Numbered from the stretch's first letter, positions 45,556-57,420 are shown. The stretch: DNA of 64,000 bases from Halopseudomonas bauzanensis (GCF_900114735.1 NZ_FOUA01000004.1:124001-188000); one strand, 5' to 3'. The notes: generated by a model not told the origin, from the letters alone. Numbers and translations are program-made.

Positions 45556-46436
45556 CGCTCCGTCAGGCGGCTGCTCCAGCCCAATTTGCTGCGACAGATG
45601 GAATAGAAGTTGTGATCCAGTGGGTGAATCAATCGCAGCTTCTGCGGCTTCTTGCGGATAATCAGGGTGTCACCGGGCGCGCAGGCAATATGCACCTGCC
45701 CGTCGCAACTGACCTGGGGATAGATGCCATTCTGCTTGGAAATCCGCACCCGCAGTTCGCTGTTGCCGTCAACGACGATCGGGCGGCTGGACAGGGTATG
45801 CGGAAACATCGGTACCAACACCACGGCATCCAGCTTGGGATGCATGATCGGCCCGCCGGCGGAGAGTGAATAGGCGGTGGAGCCCGTGGGCGTGGCCACG
45901 ATCAGTCCGTCGGACTTCTGGCTGTAGACGAACTGGCCATCCACATGCAGCTCGAACTCAATCATCCGCGCCGACTTGCCCGGGTGCAGCACCACGTCAT
46001 TGAGCGCTTCGCTGCTGCCCAGGTGTTCGTCATCCCGGCAGACGAAAGCATCAAGCAGAAATCGTGATTCGACCAGATACTTGCCCGTCAGCACATCACC
46101 GACCCGCTCCTCCAGTTCGTCTGGAGAGATATCGGTAAGAAAGCCCAGCCCACCACGGTTGACGCCCAACACCGGCACATCAAAGCGGCACAGTGCCCGC
46201 GCCGCACCCAGCAGGCTGCCATCACCGCCGACGACGATTACCAGGTCACAGATCTCGCCCATCATCATCCGGGTGCAGACCTGCAACTGATGCCCCGGCA
46301 GCAGATCCGCCACGGCATCTTCGAGAATCACGGTATGTCCTTTATCCAGCAGGAAACGCTTGAGGCGTCGCACGGTATCCACGACCTGACCGCTGCCCAG
46401 ACGTCCGATCAATCCGATATTGCGGAAATGCTCCAT
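45552..46436 (-). CDS. nadK: NAD kinase
   Basis: It phosphorylates NAD to NADP, the sole route to NADP in most bacteria. The 294 residues contain the GGDGS motif (VVVGGDGSLLGAARAL, about 68-83), the NRGGLGFLTD segment (about 93-102) and the SDGLIVATPTGSTAYSLSAGGP block (about 173-194). ATG 46436 is chosen on homology (MEHFRNIGLIGR); the frame is open to 46535 but that part contains an inverted repeat and looks non-coding. It leads the nadK-to-pepN run. Confidence 0.95.
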   Translation of the reverse strand: MEHFRNIGLIGRLGSGQVVDTVRRLKRFLLDKGHTVILEDAVADLLPGHQLQVCTRMMMGEICDLVIVVGGDGSLLGAARALCRFDVPVLGVNRGGLGFLTDISPDELEERVGDVLTGKYLVESRFLLDAFVCRDDEHLGSSEALNDVVLHPGKSARMIEFELHVDGQFVYSQKSDGLIVATPTGSTAYSLSAGGPIMHPKLDAVVLVPMFPHTLSSRPIVVDGNSELRVRISKQNGIYPQVSCDGQVHIACAPGDTLIIRKKPQKLRLIHPLDHNFYSICRSKLGWSSRLTER

Positions 46437-46478
46437 ACACCACTCGCTATGTTTGGCTGAGAAATTCCGCACCAGGGT

Positions 46479-46517
46479 TTCAAGAAGCTCTGAATGCTTC
46501 TGTGCCGGCTTCTTGAA
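46479..46517. other. Perfect 10-bp inverted repeat upstream of nadK
   Basis: TTCAAGAAGC and GCTTCTTGAA are separated by 19 bases, in the 194-bp gap between nadK and the coiled-coil gene. Read leftward it may be a leader hairpin 43 bases before nadK, an operator, or a terminator lacking a U-run. Confidence 0.45.
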
Positions 46518-46630
46518 GCACGGAGAATGGCTCAATTATCCGCAGCCAGCAGGATTCTGGCAAATACAGAGCCTTTGAATAACGTAGCGAGCAAGGTCAG
46601 GCCGAGCGCAGTAGCTGGCGCTTCCTCGGT

Positions 46631-47488
46631 TTACTGAGTATCGGCCGCTGTCCGATTCTGCAATCGGCTCACTTCACGACGCAACGCGGCATTGGCCTTC
46701 TGTTGTTCAGCCAGCTCGTGTTTGATGTCCAGCAGCTCGCCCTGGGCGACCGCCAATTGTTCGGCATGCTGAATACGCTGGTTTTCCAACTGCTGACGAT
46801 GAACCTGTTCCTGCACGCTGAGACGACTGCTCAGCTCGGTAATCTGGCGCAGGTACTCAGCCGCCTCGCCTGCGTGGGCCTGTTTAAGCGCTGCCAGCTC
46901 AGCAGCCAGGTCCCCGTCGGGTGCAGTAGCGTGATCCGCGACCGGCACCGGAGTGCCGCCGTACCAGGTATCCTCGGCGGCGACCTGCAGATTATCCGTG
47001 GCCAGCACCGCCCGAGCCTCTTCGTCCTCGCCGAGGATGCCCAGGGCATTACGGGTTACCGCCTGCTTGATCAGGCTGAGATCGGCCTTGCCGCTGCGTT
47101 GACGCGGCTTCCACATGCCGGCACGGTATGCGTTGGTGCTGCAGAAGCCGAGACAAGCCAGCCGAATGGGGCCACCGCCCATATCCGGCCCTCGCCCAGC
47201 CTTCTCCGCCAGGTGCCGCAGCGGCATGTTCCAAAGCCGGTTGACCTGGCCATCCAGGTCGAAGTCAAGGGTAAAAAACACGGCTGCGCGGACATGCAAG
47301 CGATGGTTGATCTGCAAAAACACCGCCTCGACGGTCTCATCGGCACACTCAGGTGCAGCGACCAGCCCATCGAGCAGTGCTTCAAACTCAGGAAACAGCA
47401 TTTCCCGCGAGATGCCATGTTCAGAAAAAAACATTACCGCTTCAGTCAGCAACGGCTTCTGTATTCTGCCCACATCACTTGCGTTCAT
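46631..47488 (-). CDS. Uncharacterised protein with C-terminal coiled coil
   Basis: A 285-residue protein that I cannot assign to a named family. The N-terminal half (about 1-150) looks folded and alpha/beta, with a short Cys/Trp-containing stretch (CLGFCSTNAYRAGMWKP), and resembles conserved Pseudomonas hypothetical genes beside nadK. The C-terminal part (about 190-275) is a long Gln/Glu/Ala-rich coiled coil ending near Arg-rich residues. No signal or membrane segment. ATG 47488 has an A/G-rich but loose Shine-Dalgarno (AAAGGGA). It may bind DNA or a scaffold, but nothing in the sequence proves that. Confidence 0.75.
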   Translation of the reverse strand: MNASDVGRIQKPLLTEAVMFFSEHGISREMLFPEFEALLDGLVAAPECADETVEAVFLQINHRLHVRAAVFFTLDFDLDGQVNRLWNMPLRHLAEKAGRGPDMGGGPIRLACLGFCSTNAYRAGMWKPRQRSGKADLSLIKQAVTRNALGILGEDEEARAVLATDNLQVAAEDTWYGGTPVPVADHATAPDGDLAAELAALKQAHAGEAAEYLRQITELSSRLSVQEQVHRQQLENQRIQHAEQLAVAQGELLDIKHELAEQQKANAALRREVSRLQNRTAADTQ

Positions 47489-47606
47489 CGGTCTGTCCCT
47501 TTGGGGTTATTTTCAACTCCCAACTTTGCCTTTTTTTCGGGACGATTGCATCCGTCCCGAACCACTCGGGGAAACGTTGATTTCCGGCTTGTGACGAACT
47601 TGGCAG

Positions 47607-49724
<2,118 letters not shown>

Positions 49725-49794
49725 TCAATCACCTCAAATGACATTTTCATAACCCTGGGTTACATTCTGCTCTTTCTTGCAAAATGACACAGCC

Positions 49795-50823
49795 ATGAAA
49801 CTTGGTGATCTCTCGGTCGGATATCTGTACAGCCTGCAGGCTGCCCTGCGCAGTCTCGGGCATGATCCCGAACCACTGCTGCAACGCTACCGCATCGGCC
49901 CAGCGCAGCTGGCTCAGGCTGGCGTGCGGATCAGCATTCCCCGGTTCATGCGCCTGGGGCATGCCGCCATCGCTCTCAGCGGCCGGGCCGATTTCGGCCT
50001 GCTGATGGGCTTGCACAGTCAACCCAGCCACCTCGGCCTGCCGGGGGTTACCGCCCAATGCGCACCGACGCTGGGCCAGGCATTCGATATCCTGGTTCGT
50101 TTCGAGCGACTGGTCAGCCAGAACTACCGAGGGCATTCAAGCTTCCAGCCGCCGGCCACGCGCTTTTATTCGATCAGTCCCTATAACGCCTTCAACCTGT
50201 TCGTGGTGGACTCGGCGCTGGCCTCACGTCTGCAACTGGCGCGGCAACTGACCGCCGGCGCCGCCCGGCTGCGCGAAGTGCATATAGAGTTTCCCGCCCC
50301 GGACTACGCCGAGCGGTACGAGGCGCTGTTCGGCTGCCCGGTGCTGTTCGAACAGCATCACAACCAGTTGCTGTGGGAGCCGGCCAGCCTGGAACTGCAG
50401 CCGGTGCAACATGCAGCGACGACCCATGAACAGTTACTGACACTATGCGATCAGCAGCTGCGGGAGCTGACGCGGCACCGCCGCTTGCGGGAACGAGTAG
50501 AAGAAATAGTATCGCCGCAGCTGCACAGTCGCCTGCCCACCCTGGATGAAGTGGCTGGGCTGCTTGGGCTGCCCGGCTGGACATTACGCCGCCGGCTACG
50601 GATCGAGGACAATACGCGGTTTCAGGACATCATCGATGACATCAGACGGGATCTGGCGCTCAGCTATATCCGTGATACGGAAACAGCACTGGGAGAAGTG
50701 TCATTCCTGTTGGGGTTTTCATCACCCGCGGCATTCCAGCGGGCGTTCAAGCGTTGGACCGGTGTGGCCCCGGGGCAGTATCGCCGGCAAAGCCGGGATG
50801 TGGTGATCAGGCAGAGTAATTAA
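49795..50823 (+). CDS. AraC-family transcriptional regulator
   Basis: A 342-residue regulator with an N-terminal Arabinose_bd-type ligand-sensing domain (about 15-200) and a C-terminal AraC HTH pair (about 235-335) ending in FLLGFSSPAAFQRAFKRWTG. Start ATG 49795 is preferred to an in-frame TTG at 49777. It is divergent from fadH across 157 bp, so it is a candidate regulator of dienoyl-CoA reductase or its own synthesis; the ligand is unknown. Its 3' end is followed by a REPIN. Confidence 0.88.
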   Translation: MKLGDLSVGYLYSLQAALRSLGHDPEPLLQRYRIGPAQLAQAGVRISIPRFMRLGHAAIALSGRADFGLLMGLHSQPSHLGLPGVTAQCAPTLGQAFDILVRFERLVSQNYRGHSSFQPPATRFYSISPYNAFNLFVVDSALASRLQLARQLTAGAARLREVHIEFPAPDYAERYEALFGCPVLFEQHHNQLLWEPASLELQPVQHAATTHEQLLTLCDQQLRELTRHRRLRERVEEIVSPQLHSRLPTLDEVAGLLGLPGWTLRRRLRIEDNTRFQDIIDDIRRDLALSYIRDTETALGEVSFLLGFSSPAAFQRAFKRWTGVAPGQYRRQSRDVVIRQSN

Positions 50824-50864
50824 GCCGGGCCTGGGTTGAGTAGTACTGGGTCTTGAGCGGGTTT

Positions 50865-50956
50865 TGTGGGAGCGGGGCTTTCCCGCGAAGGGGATGCCGC
50901 TTGGTGAAATGCTTGCAGGCTGATAGCAAGCCTTCGCGGCCAGGGCCGCTCCCACA
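50865..50956. repeat. REPIN: two inverted REP elements
   Basis: Two REP units face each other: GTGGGAGCGG...CCCGCGAAGG at 50866-50891 and CCTTCGCGG...CCGCTCCCAC at 50931-50955, with a 39-bp centre. Such units are a hallmark of Pseudomonas intergenic regions. It lies between the AraC gene and the small ORF, 17 bp beyond the latter's stop. Confidence 0.85.
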
Positions 50957-50973
50957 GTTTGCGCTCAGGCTGC

Positions 50974-51054
50974 CTACATTTCCTCGGCGTCTTCCACGTC
51001 GTGGTCCCAATCCTGCGCACGTTGTTCCAGCAGTTCTTCTTCGTATTCGTTCAT
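50974..51054 (-). CDS. Unrecognised 26-residue acidic small protein at the cob operon end
   Basis: A 26-codon ORF (ATG 51054 to TAG 50974) with an excellent Shine-Dalgarno, GGAGG 9 bases before the ATG. The product starts MNEYEEELLEQRAQDWDHD and has 12 Asp/Glu out of 26 residues. It lies 97 bp after cobS on the same strand, so it could be the last gene of the riboswitch-controlled cobalamin operon or have its own promoter. I know no family with this sequence; a helical, soluble, acidic peptide is the only safe description. Confidence 0.6.
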   Translation of the reverse strand: MNEYEEELLEQRAQDWDHDVEDAEEM

Positions 51055-51150
51055 CTTGTTATTCCTCCGTTTCCCTGTTGCAGGGGGTGAAATCACATAA
51101 TCACCTTATGGCTCCTGCATTACAGTCAGATGAACGCTGCCGGAAAAAGT

Positions 51151-51876
51151 TCAGAGTACGGCGCAACTCACCAGCACCGCGGTTTCCACCAGCTCGACCA
51201 GAGCACCGGCGGTATCGCCGGTGGTGCCACCAAGACGTTCACACAGATAATGACGCACCACCAGCAATACCAGCAGCGCCACTGCCAGCGCCAGCAGTCC
51301 CGGCCAGCCGAACAGCAGCATCGCCAGGGCGTGTACACCGAGCATCAGCGGCAGGCTCTGGCGCGGCATATGCCGCGCCAGCACGTCACCCAGCCCACCC
51401 GCCCGCGCATAGGGCGTGCTGAACAGCAGCAATGGCAATATCCAGCGCCCCAACCAGGGCGCCAGCAACAGCACGCCCCAGTGACCGGCTTCCAGTAGCG
51501 CCACCAGCGCGGTGAGCTTGAGCAACAATACCAGCACCAGGCTGATCACGCCGATGGGGCCGCAGGTCGGGTCTTTCATGATGGCCAGGGTGCGCTCGCG
51601 ATCACCATAGCCGCCGACCCAGGCGTCGGCCGTATCGGCCAGGCCATCCAGGTGCAGCCCGCCGCTGAGCCAGACCCAAAGGGTCAGCAGCAGCGCCGCC
51701 TGCAGCCCCGTCGACACACCGTTCAACAGCCCGTGGCCCAGCAGCAGCACCGCCCCGATCAGCAGTCCCACCCATGGATACCAGAGCAGCGAGCGACCGC
51801 TTTCCTCAGCCGTGGGCATGCGCGGCAAGCGAACCGGTAGCCGGGTCAGGAACTGCAGCGCAATCAGCAAGGGCAT
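51151..51876 (-). CDS. cobS: Adenosylcobinamide-GDP ribazoletransferase (cobalamin synthase)
   Basis: The membrane enzyme joins adenosylcobinamide-GDP and alpha-ribazole in the last assembly step of cobalamin (CobV in some naming schemes). The 241-residue product is polytopic and carries the motif GGLHLDGLADTADAW (about 72-86), which includes the catalytic acidic residues. Its start overlaps the cobC stop by 13 bases. It is the last recognisable cob gene of the operon. Confidence 0.94.
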   Translation of the reverse strand: MPLLIALQFLTRLPVRLPRMPTAEESGRSLLWYPWVGLLIGAVLLLGHGLLNGVSTGLQAALLLTLWVWLSGGLHLDGLADTADAWVGGYGDRERTLAIMKDPTCGPIGVISLVLVLLLKLTALVALLEAGHWGVLLLAPWLGRWILPLLLFSTPYARAGGLGDVLARHMPRQSLPLMLGVHALAMLLFGWPGLLALAVALLVLLVVRHYLCERLGGTTGDTAGALVELVETAVLVSCAVL

Positions 51877-52439
51877 TCGTGCAGTTCCCCGGCTTCTCTG
51901 ACCTGCAGGCGTAACCGCTGGCCATGTCCGACCTCGACCTGCAACAACCCTTCCCGCGCCAGACCGCGGGCCCTGGCTGCCAGCAGGCGCATCACTCCAC
52001 CGTGGGTCACCAGCAGCAGATGCTCCCCGGCGCGACGCTGATACAGCTCGCCGATAGCGTTCAATACCCGCTGCTCGAAACTTGCCAGTTGTTCGCCTCC
52101 CGGCGGGGTGAACTGATAGGGATCGGTCCAGAAGCGCCCCAGATCGTCGGCATGTTCGACCATCAGCTCACTGGCGTGGCGCCCCTCCCAGTCGCCGAAG
52201 TGCAGCTCGCGCAAGTCCTCCAGCAACACCAGCGGCGCGCGGCATTGCTGCGCCAGCTCGAAGGCAAAGTCGGCGCAGCGACGCAGTGGTGAGCTGATGA
52301 TTGCATCCCAGGGTGCCGGCTGCGCCGTGGCATCCCGCATCTGTTGCCAGCCAACCGGCGTCAGCAAGTCGTCCAGGCTGCCGCGAAAGCCGCCGCCAAG
52401 CTCGGTCTCACCATGGCGCAGCAGGTCCAGGGTCATCAT
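51864..52439 (-). CDS. cobC: Alpha-ribazole phosphatase (histidine phosphatase family)
   Basis: It removes the 5'-phosphate from alpha-ribazole phosphate or adenosylcobalamin-5'-phosphate. The 191 residues start with the histidine phosphatase signature LRHGET (about 6-11); the second catalytic His occurs in [12 protein letters not shown] (about 142-153). Start 52439 or 52436, adjacent Mets. It overlaps cobT at its 5' end and cobS at its 3' end. This gene is CobC in the Salmonella sense, not the decarboxylase. Confidence 0.9.
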   Translation of the reverse strand: MMTLDLLRHGETELGGGFRGSLDDLLTPVGWQQMRDATAQPAPWDAIISSPLRRCADFAFELAQQCRAPLVLLEDLRELHFGDWEGRHASELMVEHADDLGRFWTDPYQFTPPGGEQLASFEQRVLNAIGELYQRRAGEHLLLVTHGGVMRLLAARARGLAREGLLQVEVGHGQRLRLQVREAGELHECPC

Positions 52440-53491
52440 GCCGCAGGCTCCGCAGCCACCGCCGCCTCCGCAAAGGTAGCCATGTCACTGTGCAGGGCGC
52501 AGGCCACGCGCAGCAGCGACACGCTGGCCGCCGCACCGGTGCCTTCGCCCAGCCGCATACCCAGGTCCAGCAGGGGTTCCGCCTGCAGCGCCGCCAGCAC
52601 AGCGGCGTGCCCCGGCTCTGCACTGCGATGGCCAAACAGCATCCAGTCGCGGCACGCCGGATTGAGACGGGTCGCGCATAGCGCCGCGGTGGAACAGATA
52701 TAACCGTCCACCAGCATGGGAATGCCCTGCTGGGCGGCGGCCAGGTAAGCGCCGGCAATGGCAGCGATTTCCAGGCCGCCAAGCCGCTCCAGCACATCCA
52801 GCGCGGTATGACATTGCGGCCCATGCAGACCCACGGCTTGCTCGATGACCGCCGTCTTGTGCCGGAGCCCTTCGGCATCCAGACCGGTGCCGGGGCCAAC
52901 CAGCAGCGCGACCGGTTGATCCAGCAGCAGGCTGGCCATGGCGCAGGCCGGGGTGGTGTTGCCGATACCCATTTCCCCGGCGATGAACAGTTGTGCGCCC
53001 TGCCCGGCCGCGTCAAGCACCGCCTGGCGCCCGGCAAGCAACGCCTGCCGGCATAGCGCACCGGTCATTGCCGGCTCCCGCAGCAGGTTGGCACTGCCGG
53101 GTGCCAGATTCAGATGATGCACGCCGGGCAAGGGATCCAGAGGTACGGCCAACCCCAGGTCCCGCAGATCCAGGGTGGCGCCGAGTTGCCGGGCCATGAC
53201 ATTGATCGCCGCGCCACCGTTGGCGAAATTGCGCAACATCTGGCCGGTCACCGCCTGCGGCACCGTCGATACGCCTTCCACCGCTACGCCATGATCGCCG
53301 GCAAACACGCTGATCCACACCCGCTCCAGCTGCGGGCGAGCATTACCCTGCCAACCGGCCAGGCGAATGGCCAACTGCTCCAGGCGGCCGAGGGCGCCCT
53401 GCGGTTTGGTCAGTTGTGTCTGGCGCTGCTGCGCCTGCTCCAGCGCCAGGCGGTCGGCCTGCGCCACTGCGTCCTGCCACCACTCTGTCAT
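52436..53491 (-). CDS. cobT: Nicotinate-nucleotide--dimethylbenzimidazole phosphoribosyltransferase
   Basis: It makes alpha-ribazole phosphate from dimethylbenzimidazole (supplied by BluB) and nicotinate mononucleotide. The 351 residues show [12 protein letters not shown] (about 28-39), [14 protein letters not shown] (about 172-180) and the catalytic-Glu motif GEGTGAA (about 316-322). ATG 53491 fits homologues; a TTG at 53506 has a slightly better spaced ribosome site but adds odd residues. It is 18 bp after cobU. Confidence 0.93.
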   Translation of the reverse strand: MTEWWQDAVAQADRLALEQAQQRQTQLTKPQGALGRLEQLAIRLAGWQGNARPQLERVWISVFAGDHGVAVEGVSTVPQAVTGQMLRNFANGGAAINVMARQLGATLDLRDLGLAVPLDPLPGVHHLNLAPGSANLLREPAMTGALCRQALLAGRQAVLDAAGQGAQLFIAGEMGIGNTTPACAMASLLLDQPVALLVGPGTGLDAEGLRHKTAVIEQAVGLHGPQCHTALDVLERLGGLEIAAIAGAYLAAAQQGIPMLVDGYICSTAALCATRLNPACRDWMLFGHRSAEPGHAAVLAALQAEPLLDLGMRLGEGTGAAASVSLLRVACALHSDMATFAEAAVAAEPAA

Positions 53492-53509
53492 GTAGTCCTC
53501 GTTCAATTT

Positions 53510-54025
53510 CTACGCTCCCTTGAGCAGCAGCGGCAGCCCAGCCACGCAGAACTGCACCCGGTCACTGCGACTGGCCAAGGCCTGGTGCAGCCAGCCGGCC
53601 TCATCCACATAACGGCGGCTCAGCTCGCCCATGGGCACCACACCAAGGCCGGTTTCGTTGCTGACCAGAATGATACGCCCCGGCAGATCATCAAGTACGT
53701 CCAGCAGCGCCTGCCGCTCCCGCTCCAGGCACTGTGCATCTTCGTGCAGCAGCAGGTTGGTCAGCCACAAGGTCAGGCAGTCCACCAGCAGACAACGGTC
53801 CGCAGCGGCCTGCTCTCCCAGCACCCTGGCCAGGGCCAGGGGTTCCTCGATCAGTTGCCAGTCGGCTGGCCGTCGTGCGCGATGGTGGGCGATGCGCAGG
53901 CGCATCTCATCGTCCAGCGGCTGGCTGGTAGCGATGTAGGTCACCGCCAGGCCGGCGTCCTGGGCCAGTTGCTCGGCCAGCCGACTTTTGCCGGACCTGG
54001 CACCACCAAGTATCAGTTCAATCAA
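53510..54025 (-). CDS. cobU: Adenosylcobinamide kinase / adenosylcobinamide-phosphate guanylyltransferase
   Basis: A bifunctional enzyme that phosphorylates adenosylcobinamide and then adds GMP to it. The 171 residues begin with the P-loop [10 protein letters not shown] (about 4-13), with [14 protein letters not shown] following (about 29-42) and [11 protein letters not shown] (about 51-61). The start is a TTG at 54025 whose last bases form TTGA with the cobQ stop; there is no usable ATG, and homologues start exactly here. Translation is probably coupled to cobQ. Confidence 0.92.
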   Translation of the reverse strand: MIELILGGARSGKSRLAEQLAQDAGLAVTYIATSQPLDDEMRLRIAHHRARRPADWQLIEEPLALARVLGEQAAADRCLLVDCLTLWLTNLLLHEDAQCLERERQALLDVLDDLPGRIILVSNETGLGVVPMGELSRRYVDEAGWLHQALASRSDRVQFCVAGLPLLLKGA

Positions 54026-55479
54026 TTAGTTATCCCACATAGCGCAAGTAATTTATCAGTATCAAGGTGCGCATTGATCAGGTCGGCAAGGCGGTCGATA
54101 TCCCGTTCGCGCAGCGCCACATAATCCAGCTCGCGGACTCCGGTCATGCCCGCCCAGCCAAGCAGTGCGGCGCTCGCTTCCGGCGCTTCGAACAATCCAT
54201 GCAGGTAAGTCCCGGCGATCTGCCCATCGGCACTCAGCACGCCCTCCAGACTACCATCATCCAGCTGGATCAACGGCGCGTCCAAGGCCGGCCCAGTACT
54301 GACCCCAGCATGAATCTCATAGCCCCGCACCCGCGCGCCGCTTGCCAGCAGTTGGCCCTCGACCCGGGTCAGGCGTTTTTCATTGGTCAGCCGGGTCGCG
54401 AAATCCAGCAAGCCCAGCCCATCACTGCGACCAGCCGGCCCCTCCAGCCCGAGCGGATCACTGATCTCCCGACCGAGCATCTGCAAGCCGCCACAGATGC
54501 CCAGCAGCTTGCCGCCATAGCGCAGATGCCGGTGGATTGTCGCATCCCAGCCCTGGGCACGCACGTATGCCAGATCGGCGCGTACGCTTTTCGAGCCAGG
54601 CAGGATAATCAGATCCGCCGGCGGCAATGGCTGGCCCGGCGCAGCGAAACGCAGATCGACTTGCGGATGCAGGCGCAGCGGATCGAAATCGGTGTGGTTG
54701 CTGATGCGTGGCAGCACCGGTATCACTACCCGCAATTGCTCCGCTGCGCTATCCACCTGGCGCGAATCCAGGCCATCCTCCGCCTCCAGATGCAGGTCAT
54801 GCAAATAGGGCAGCACACCCAGCACCGGTACGCCGGTGCGCTGCTCCAGCCATTCCAGTCCCGGCTGCAGCAAGGCCAGGTCCCCCCGAAAGCGGTTGAT
54901 GACGAATCCCTTTACCCGCGCCCGCTCGCTGGCAGACAGCAACTCCAGGGTGCCAACCAGATGGGCGAATACGCCGCCACGGTCGATATCGGCGATCAGC
55001 AGCACCGGGCAATCCACCGCCTCGGCAAAACCCATGTTGGCAATATCGCCCTGGCGCAGGTTGATTTCCGCCGGCGAGCCGGCGCCCTCTACCATCACCA
55101 CCTGAAAGTCGCGACTCAAACGCGTGTGGGAATTCATTACCGCCTGCATGGCGGTCGGCTTGTAGGCGTGGTAGGTGACGGCATTCATGTTGCCTACGGG
55201 GTGACCATGGATGATCACCTGCGAACCGGTATCGGTATTGGGTTTGAGCAGCACTGGATTCATGTCGGTATGCGGCTCGAGACCAGCAGCGGCTGCCTGC
55301 ACCGCCTGGGCACGACCGATCTCACCACCATCAACGGTCACTGCTGCATTCAGCGCCATGTTCTGCGGCTTGAAGGGGGCGACCCGCACACCCCGGCGCC
55401 GCAACCAGCGACACAATGCGGTGACCAGCGTGCTTTTGCCGGCATCGGAGGTGGTGCCCTGAATCATCAAGGTGCTCAT
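54022..55479 (-). CDS. cobQ: Cobyric acid synthase
   Basis: An ATP- and glutamine-dependent enzyme amidating four side chains of adenosylcobyrinic acid a,c-diamide. The 485 residues contain an N-terminal P-loop-like segment [10 protein letters not shown] (about 9-18), [10 protein letters not shown], and the C-terminal glutamine amidotransferase domain with the Cys nucleophile in [12 protein letters not shown] (about 330-341). It overlaps cobU by 4 and cobD by 4 bases. Confidence 0.95.
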   Translation of the reverse strand: MSTLMIQGTTSDAGKSTLVTALCRWLRRRGVRVAPFKPQNMALNAAVTVDGGEIGRAQAVQAAAAGLEPHTDMNPVLLKPNTDTGSQVIIHGHPVGNMNAVTYHAYKPTAMQAVMNSHTRLSRDFQVVMVEGAGSPAEINLRQGDIANMGFAEAVDCPVLLIADIDRGGVFAHLVGTLELLSASERARVKGFVINRFRGDLALLQPGLEWLEQRTGVPVLGVLPYLHDLHLEAEDGLDSRQVDSAAEQLRVVIPVLPRISNHTDFDPLRLHPQVDLRFAAPGQPLPPADLIILPGSKSVRADLAYVRAQGWDATIHRHLRYGGKLLGICGGLQMLGREISDPLGLEGPAGRSDGLGLLDFATRLTNEKRLTRVEGQLLASGARVRGYEIHAGVSTGPALDAPLIQLDDGSLEGVLSADGQIAGTYLHGLFEAPEASAALLGWAGMTGVRELDYVALRERDIDRLADLINAHLDTDKLLALCGITN

Positions 55480-56498
55480 GCTCTGTTGCTCCCCATCGTT
55501 CGCATCACGTCATTGAATGCCTGCTCCAGCCGCTGCCATTGCGCTGCATTGGCGGGCAGGCCGATGCGCAGCCCGGCAGGTTGCCGATACCAGCGCAGCA
55601 GTATGCCGCGCTCGGCCATCTGTCGGTACACCCCGGCCACATCGGCATCGGTCACCCACTGGAACAACTCGCAGCCCCCCGTCGGGGGCAATCCGCAGCG
55701 GGTCAACAGTTCCTGCAAGCGCACCGCGTCATCCTGCAAGCGCAGCCGCCAGGCCTGCTGCAGTGAATGATCCGCCAGGACCGAACGTCCCACAGCCCGC
55801 GCGGGCCCGCTTACAGCCCAAGGCCCTAACAACGCCCCTAGCGCGGACAACAGTGACGGCTCAGCCAGCACAAAGCCAAGGCGGATTCCCGCCAGGCCAA
55901 AGAACTTGCCCACCGAACGCAACACGATCAACCCCGCCCTGTCGGCACAATCCGCCAGGCTGCAGGTGGGTTGCGCATCGGCAAAGGCTTCGTCAACCAC
56001 CAACCAGCCTCCCCTTGCTGCCAGCCGGGCGTGCCAGTCGAGCAGCGTGGACCGGTCCAGCACGCGGCCGGTAGGGTTGTCCGGGTTGACCAGCACCACC
56101 ACATTGAATGTCGGCGCGGCCGGGTAATCTTCCAGCAGCACAGACAACTGCTGCGCGGTCAGCGACTGCACCTGATGACCCTGGCTCTGCCAGGCATGCT
56201 GGTGCTCGGCATAACAGGGACCGATGATCGCTACCCGACAGGGTGCCCGCAGCCGGGGCAAGGCCTGGATCGCGGCCTGGGAGCCGGCTACCGGCAGTAC
56301 CGCCGATGCACCGTAGCAATCACTGGCGGCAGCTTCCAAGCCATCATCCGGCTCGGGCAGGCGCATCCAGGCGCTGGCCGGAATGGCGGGCAGCGGCCAC
56401 GGCCAGGGAGCCAGCCCGGTTGACAGGTCCAGCCACTGCTGCGGCGGAATGCCGAACCGGGTGGCGGCTTCCAGCAAACGGCCGCCGTGCTCAAGCAT
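55476..56498 (-). CDS. cobD: Threonine-phosphate decarboxylase (cobalamin side-chain synthesis)
   Basis: A PLP-dependent class I/II aminotransferase-fold enzyme giving (R)-1-amino-2-propanol O-2-phosphate. The 340 residues start at [16 protein letters not shown], which matches homologues; the open frame upstream shadows cbiB. The PLP lysine lies in [15 protein letters not shown] (about 216-230), with [11 protein letters not shown] (about 137-147) also conserved. Pseudomonas naming often calls this gene cobC. It overlaps cbiB by 8 bases. Confidence 0.92.
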   Translation of the reverse strand: MLEHGGRLLEAATRFGIPPQQWLDLSTGLAPWPWPLPAIPASAWMRLPEPDDGLEAAASDCYGASAVLPVAGSQAAIQALPRLRAPCRVAIIGPCYAEHQHAWQSQGHQVQSLTAQQLSVLLEDYPAAPTFNVVVLVNPDNPTGRVLDRSTLLDWHARLAARGGWLVVDEAFADAQPTCSLADCADRAGLIVLRSVGKFFGLAGIRLGFVLAEPSLLSALGALLGPWAVSGPARAVGRSVLADHSLQQAWRLRLQDDAVRLQELLTRCGLPPTGGCELFQWVTDADVAGVYRQMAERGILLRWYRQPAGLRIGLPANAAQWQRLEQAFNDVMRTMGSNRA

Positions 56499-57399
56499 GC
56501 CACGCCGCCCCGAAGGCCAAGGCCACCACCAGCCACAACCAGACGCCCCCTCGCACCAGGCGCAGTGCACGGTCAATATCGTCTGCGACTGCTGGCCGAC
56601 CGGCGCCCAACAGCGGACGCTCATGCAGCTCGCCGTGATAGATCGCCGCCCCGCCCAACCGCACATTCAGCGCGCCCGCCCCAGCCGCCATGACCGGACC
56701 GGCGTTTGGGCTATCCCACTGCGGCGCCTGCCGACGCCAGCAGGACCAGGCCTGGCGCGTGTTGCCCAAGAGCGCATAGGTCAAGGCCACCAGGCGCGCC
56801 GGCAGCCAGTTGAGCAGGTCATCGAGGCGCGCGGCGGCCCAGCCAAATCGATGGAAGCGGTCATTGCGGTACCCCCACATGGCATCCAGGGTATTGGCCA
56901 GGCGATACAGCACCACACCCGGTGCGCCCAGTACCGCGAACCAGAACAGCGCGGCGAATACCGCATCGCTGCCATTCTCCAGTACCGATTCGGTGGTGGC
57001 AGCAGCGACAGCAGTGGCATCCAGCTCGGCCGTCTGCCGGCTGACCATATAGCTCACCCGATGGCGCGCCTGCGGCAGATCGCCTACCCGCAATGCCTGG
57101 GCCACGGGCTGGGCATGCTCGCCGAGACTGCGCAGACCGATGGCCAGATACAGCAGCAGCACCGAGAACAGCCAGCCAATCTGCGGCAGGCTGGCCAACG
57201 CCCAGGCCAACAGCGTCAGCGGCGCTACCATCAGCAGCCAGGCGAGCAGCCCGCGCCATTGACGCCGCTCGCCACGGTTCATCTCCCGCTCGAGCGCATC
57301 AGCTATTCGCCCGAAGGCCATCAGCGGATGCGCTCGTCGCGGCTCACCCAGCAACCGATCCAGCAGCACCGCCAGCGCCATCAACAGTCCTGTCACCAT
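56491..57399 (-). CDS. cbiB: Adenosylcobinamide-phosphate synthase
   Basis: An inner-membrane enzyme that attaches aminopropanol (phosphate) to cobyric acid. The 302 residues show the hallmark [19 protein letters not shown] at the start (about 11-29), several membrane helices, and [19 protein letters not shown] (about 136-154). Called CobD in Pseudomonas naming. It starts 21 bp after bluB. It provides the step fed by the downstream threonine-phosphate decarboxylase. Confidence 0.93.
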   Translation of the reverse strand: MVTGLLMALAVLLDRLLGEPRRAHPLMAFGRIADALEREMNRGERRQWRGLLAWLLMVAPLTLLAWALASLPQIGWLFSVLLLYLAIGLRSLGEHAQPVAQALRVGDLPQARHRVSYMVSRQTAELDATAVAAATTESVLENGSDAVFAALFWFAVLGAPGVVLYRLANTLDAMWGYRNDRFHRFGWAAARLDDLLNWLPARLVALTYALLGNTRQAWSCWRRQAPQWDSPNAGPVMAAGAGALNVRLGGAAIYHGELHERPLLGAGRPAVADDIDRALRLVRGGVWLWLVVALAFGAAWHA

Positions 57400-57420
57400 C
57401 GCGGCCTATGGCACTGCTGT

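Noticed and set aside
46527-46637. A 36-codon plus-strand ORF starting MAQLSAASR upstream of nadK
   Set aside because: The GGAG abuts the ATG, the frame runs antisense to the neighbouring transcripts and overlaps the end of the coiled-coil gene.
47538-47559. Hairpin CGGGACG-8-CGTCCCG next to a run of seven T
   Set aside because: On the plus strand the T-run precedes the stem; on the minus strand an A-run follows it. It is not an intrinsic terminator in either direction.
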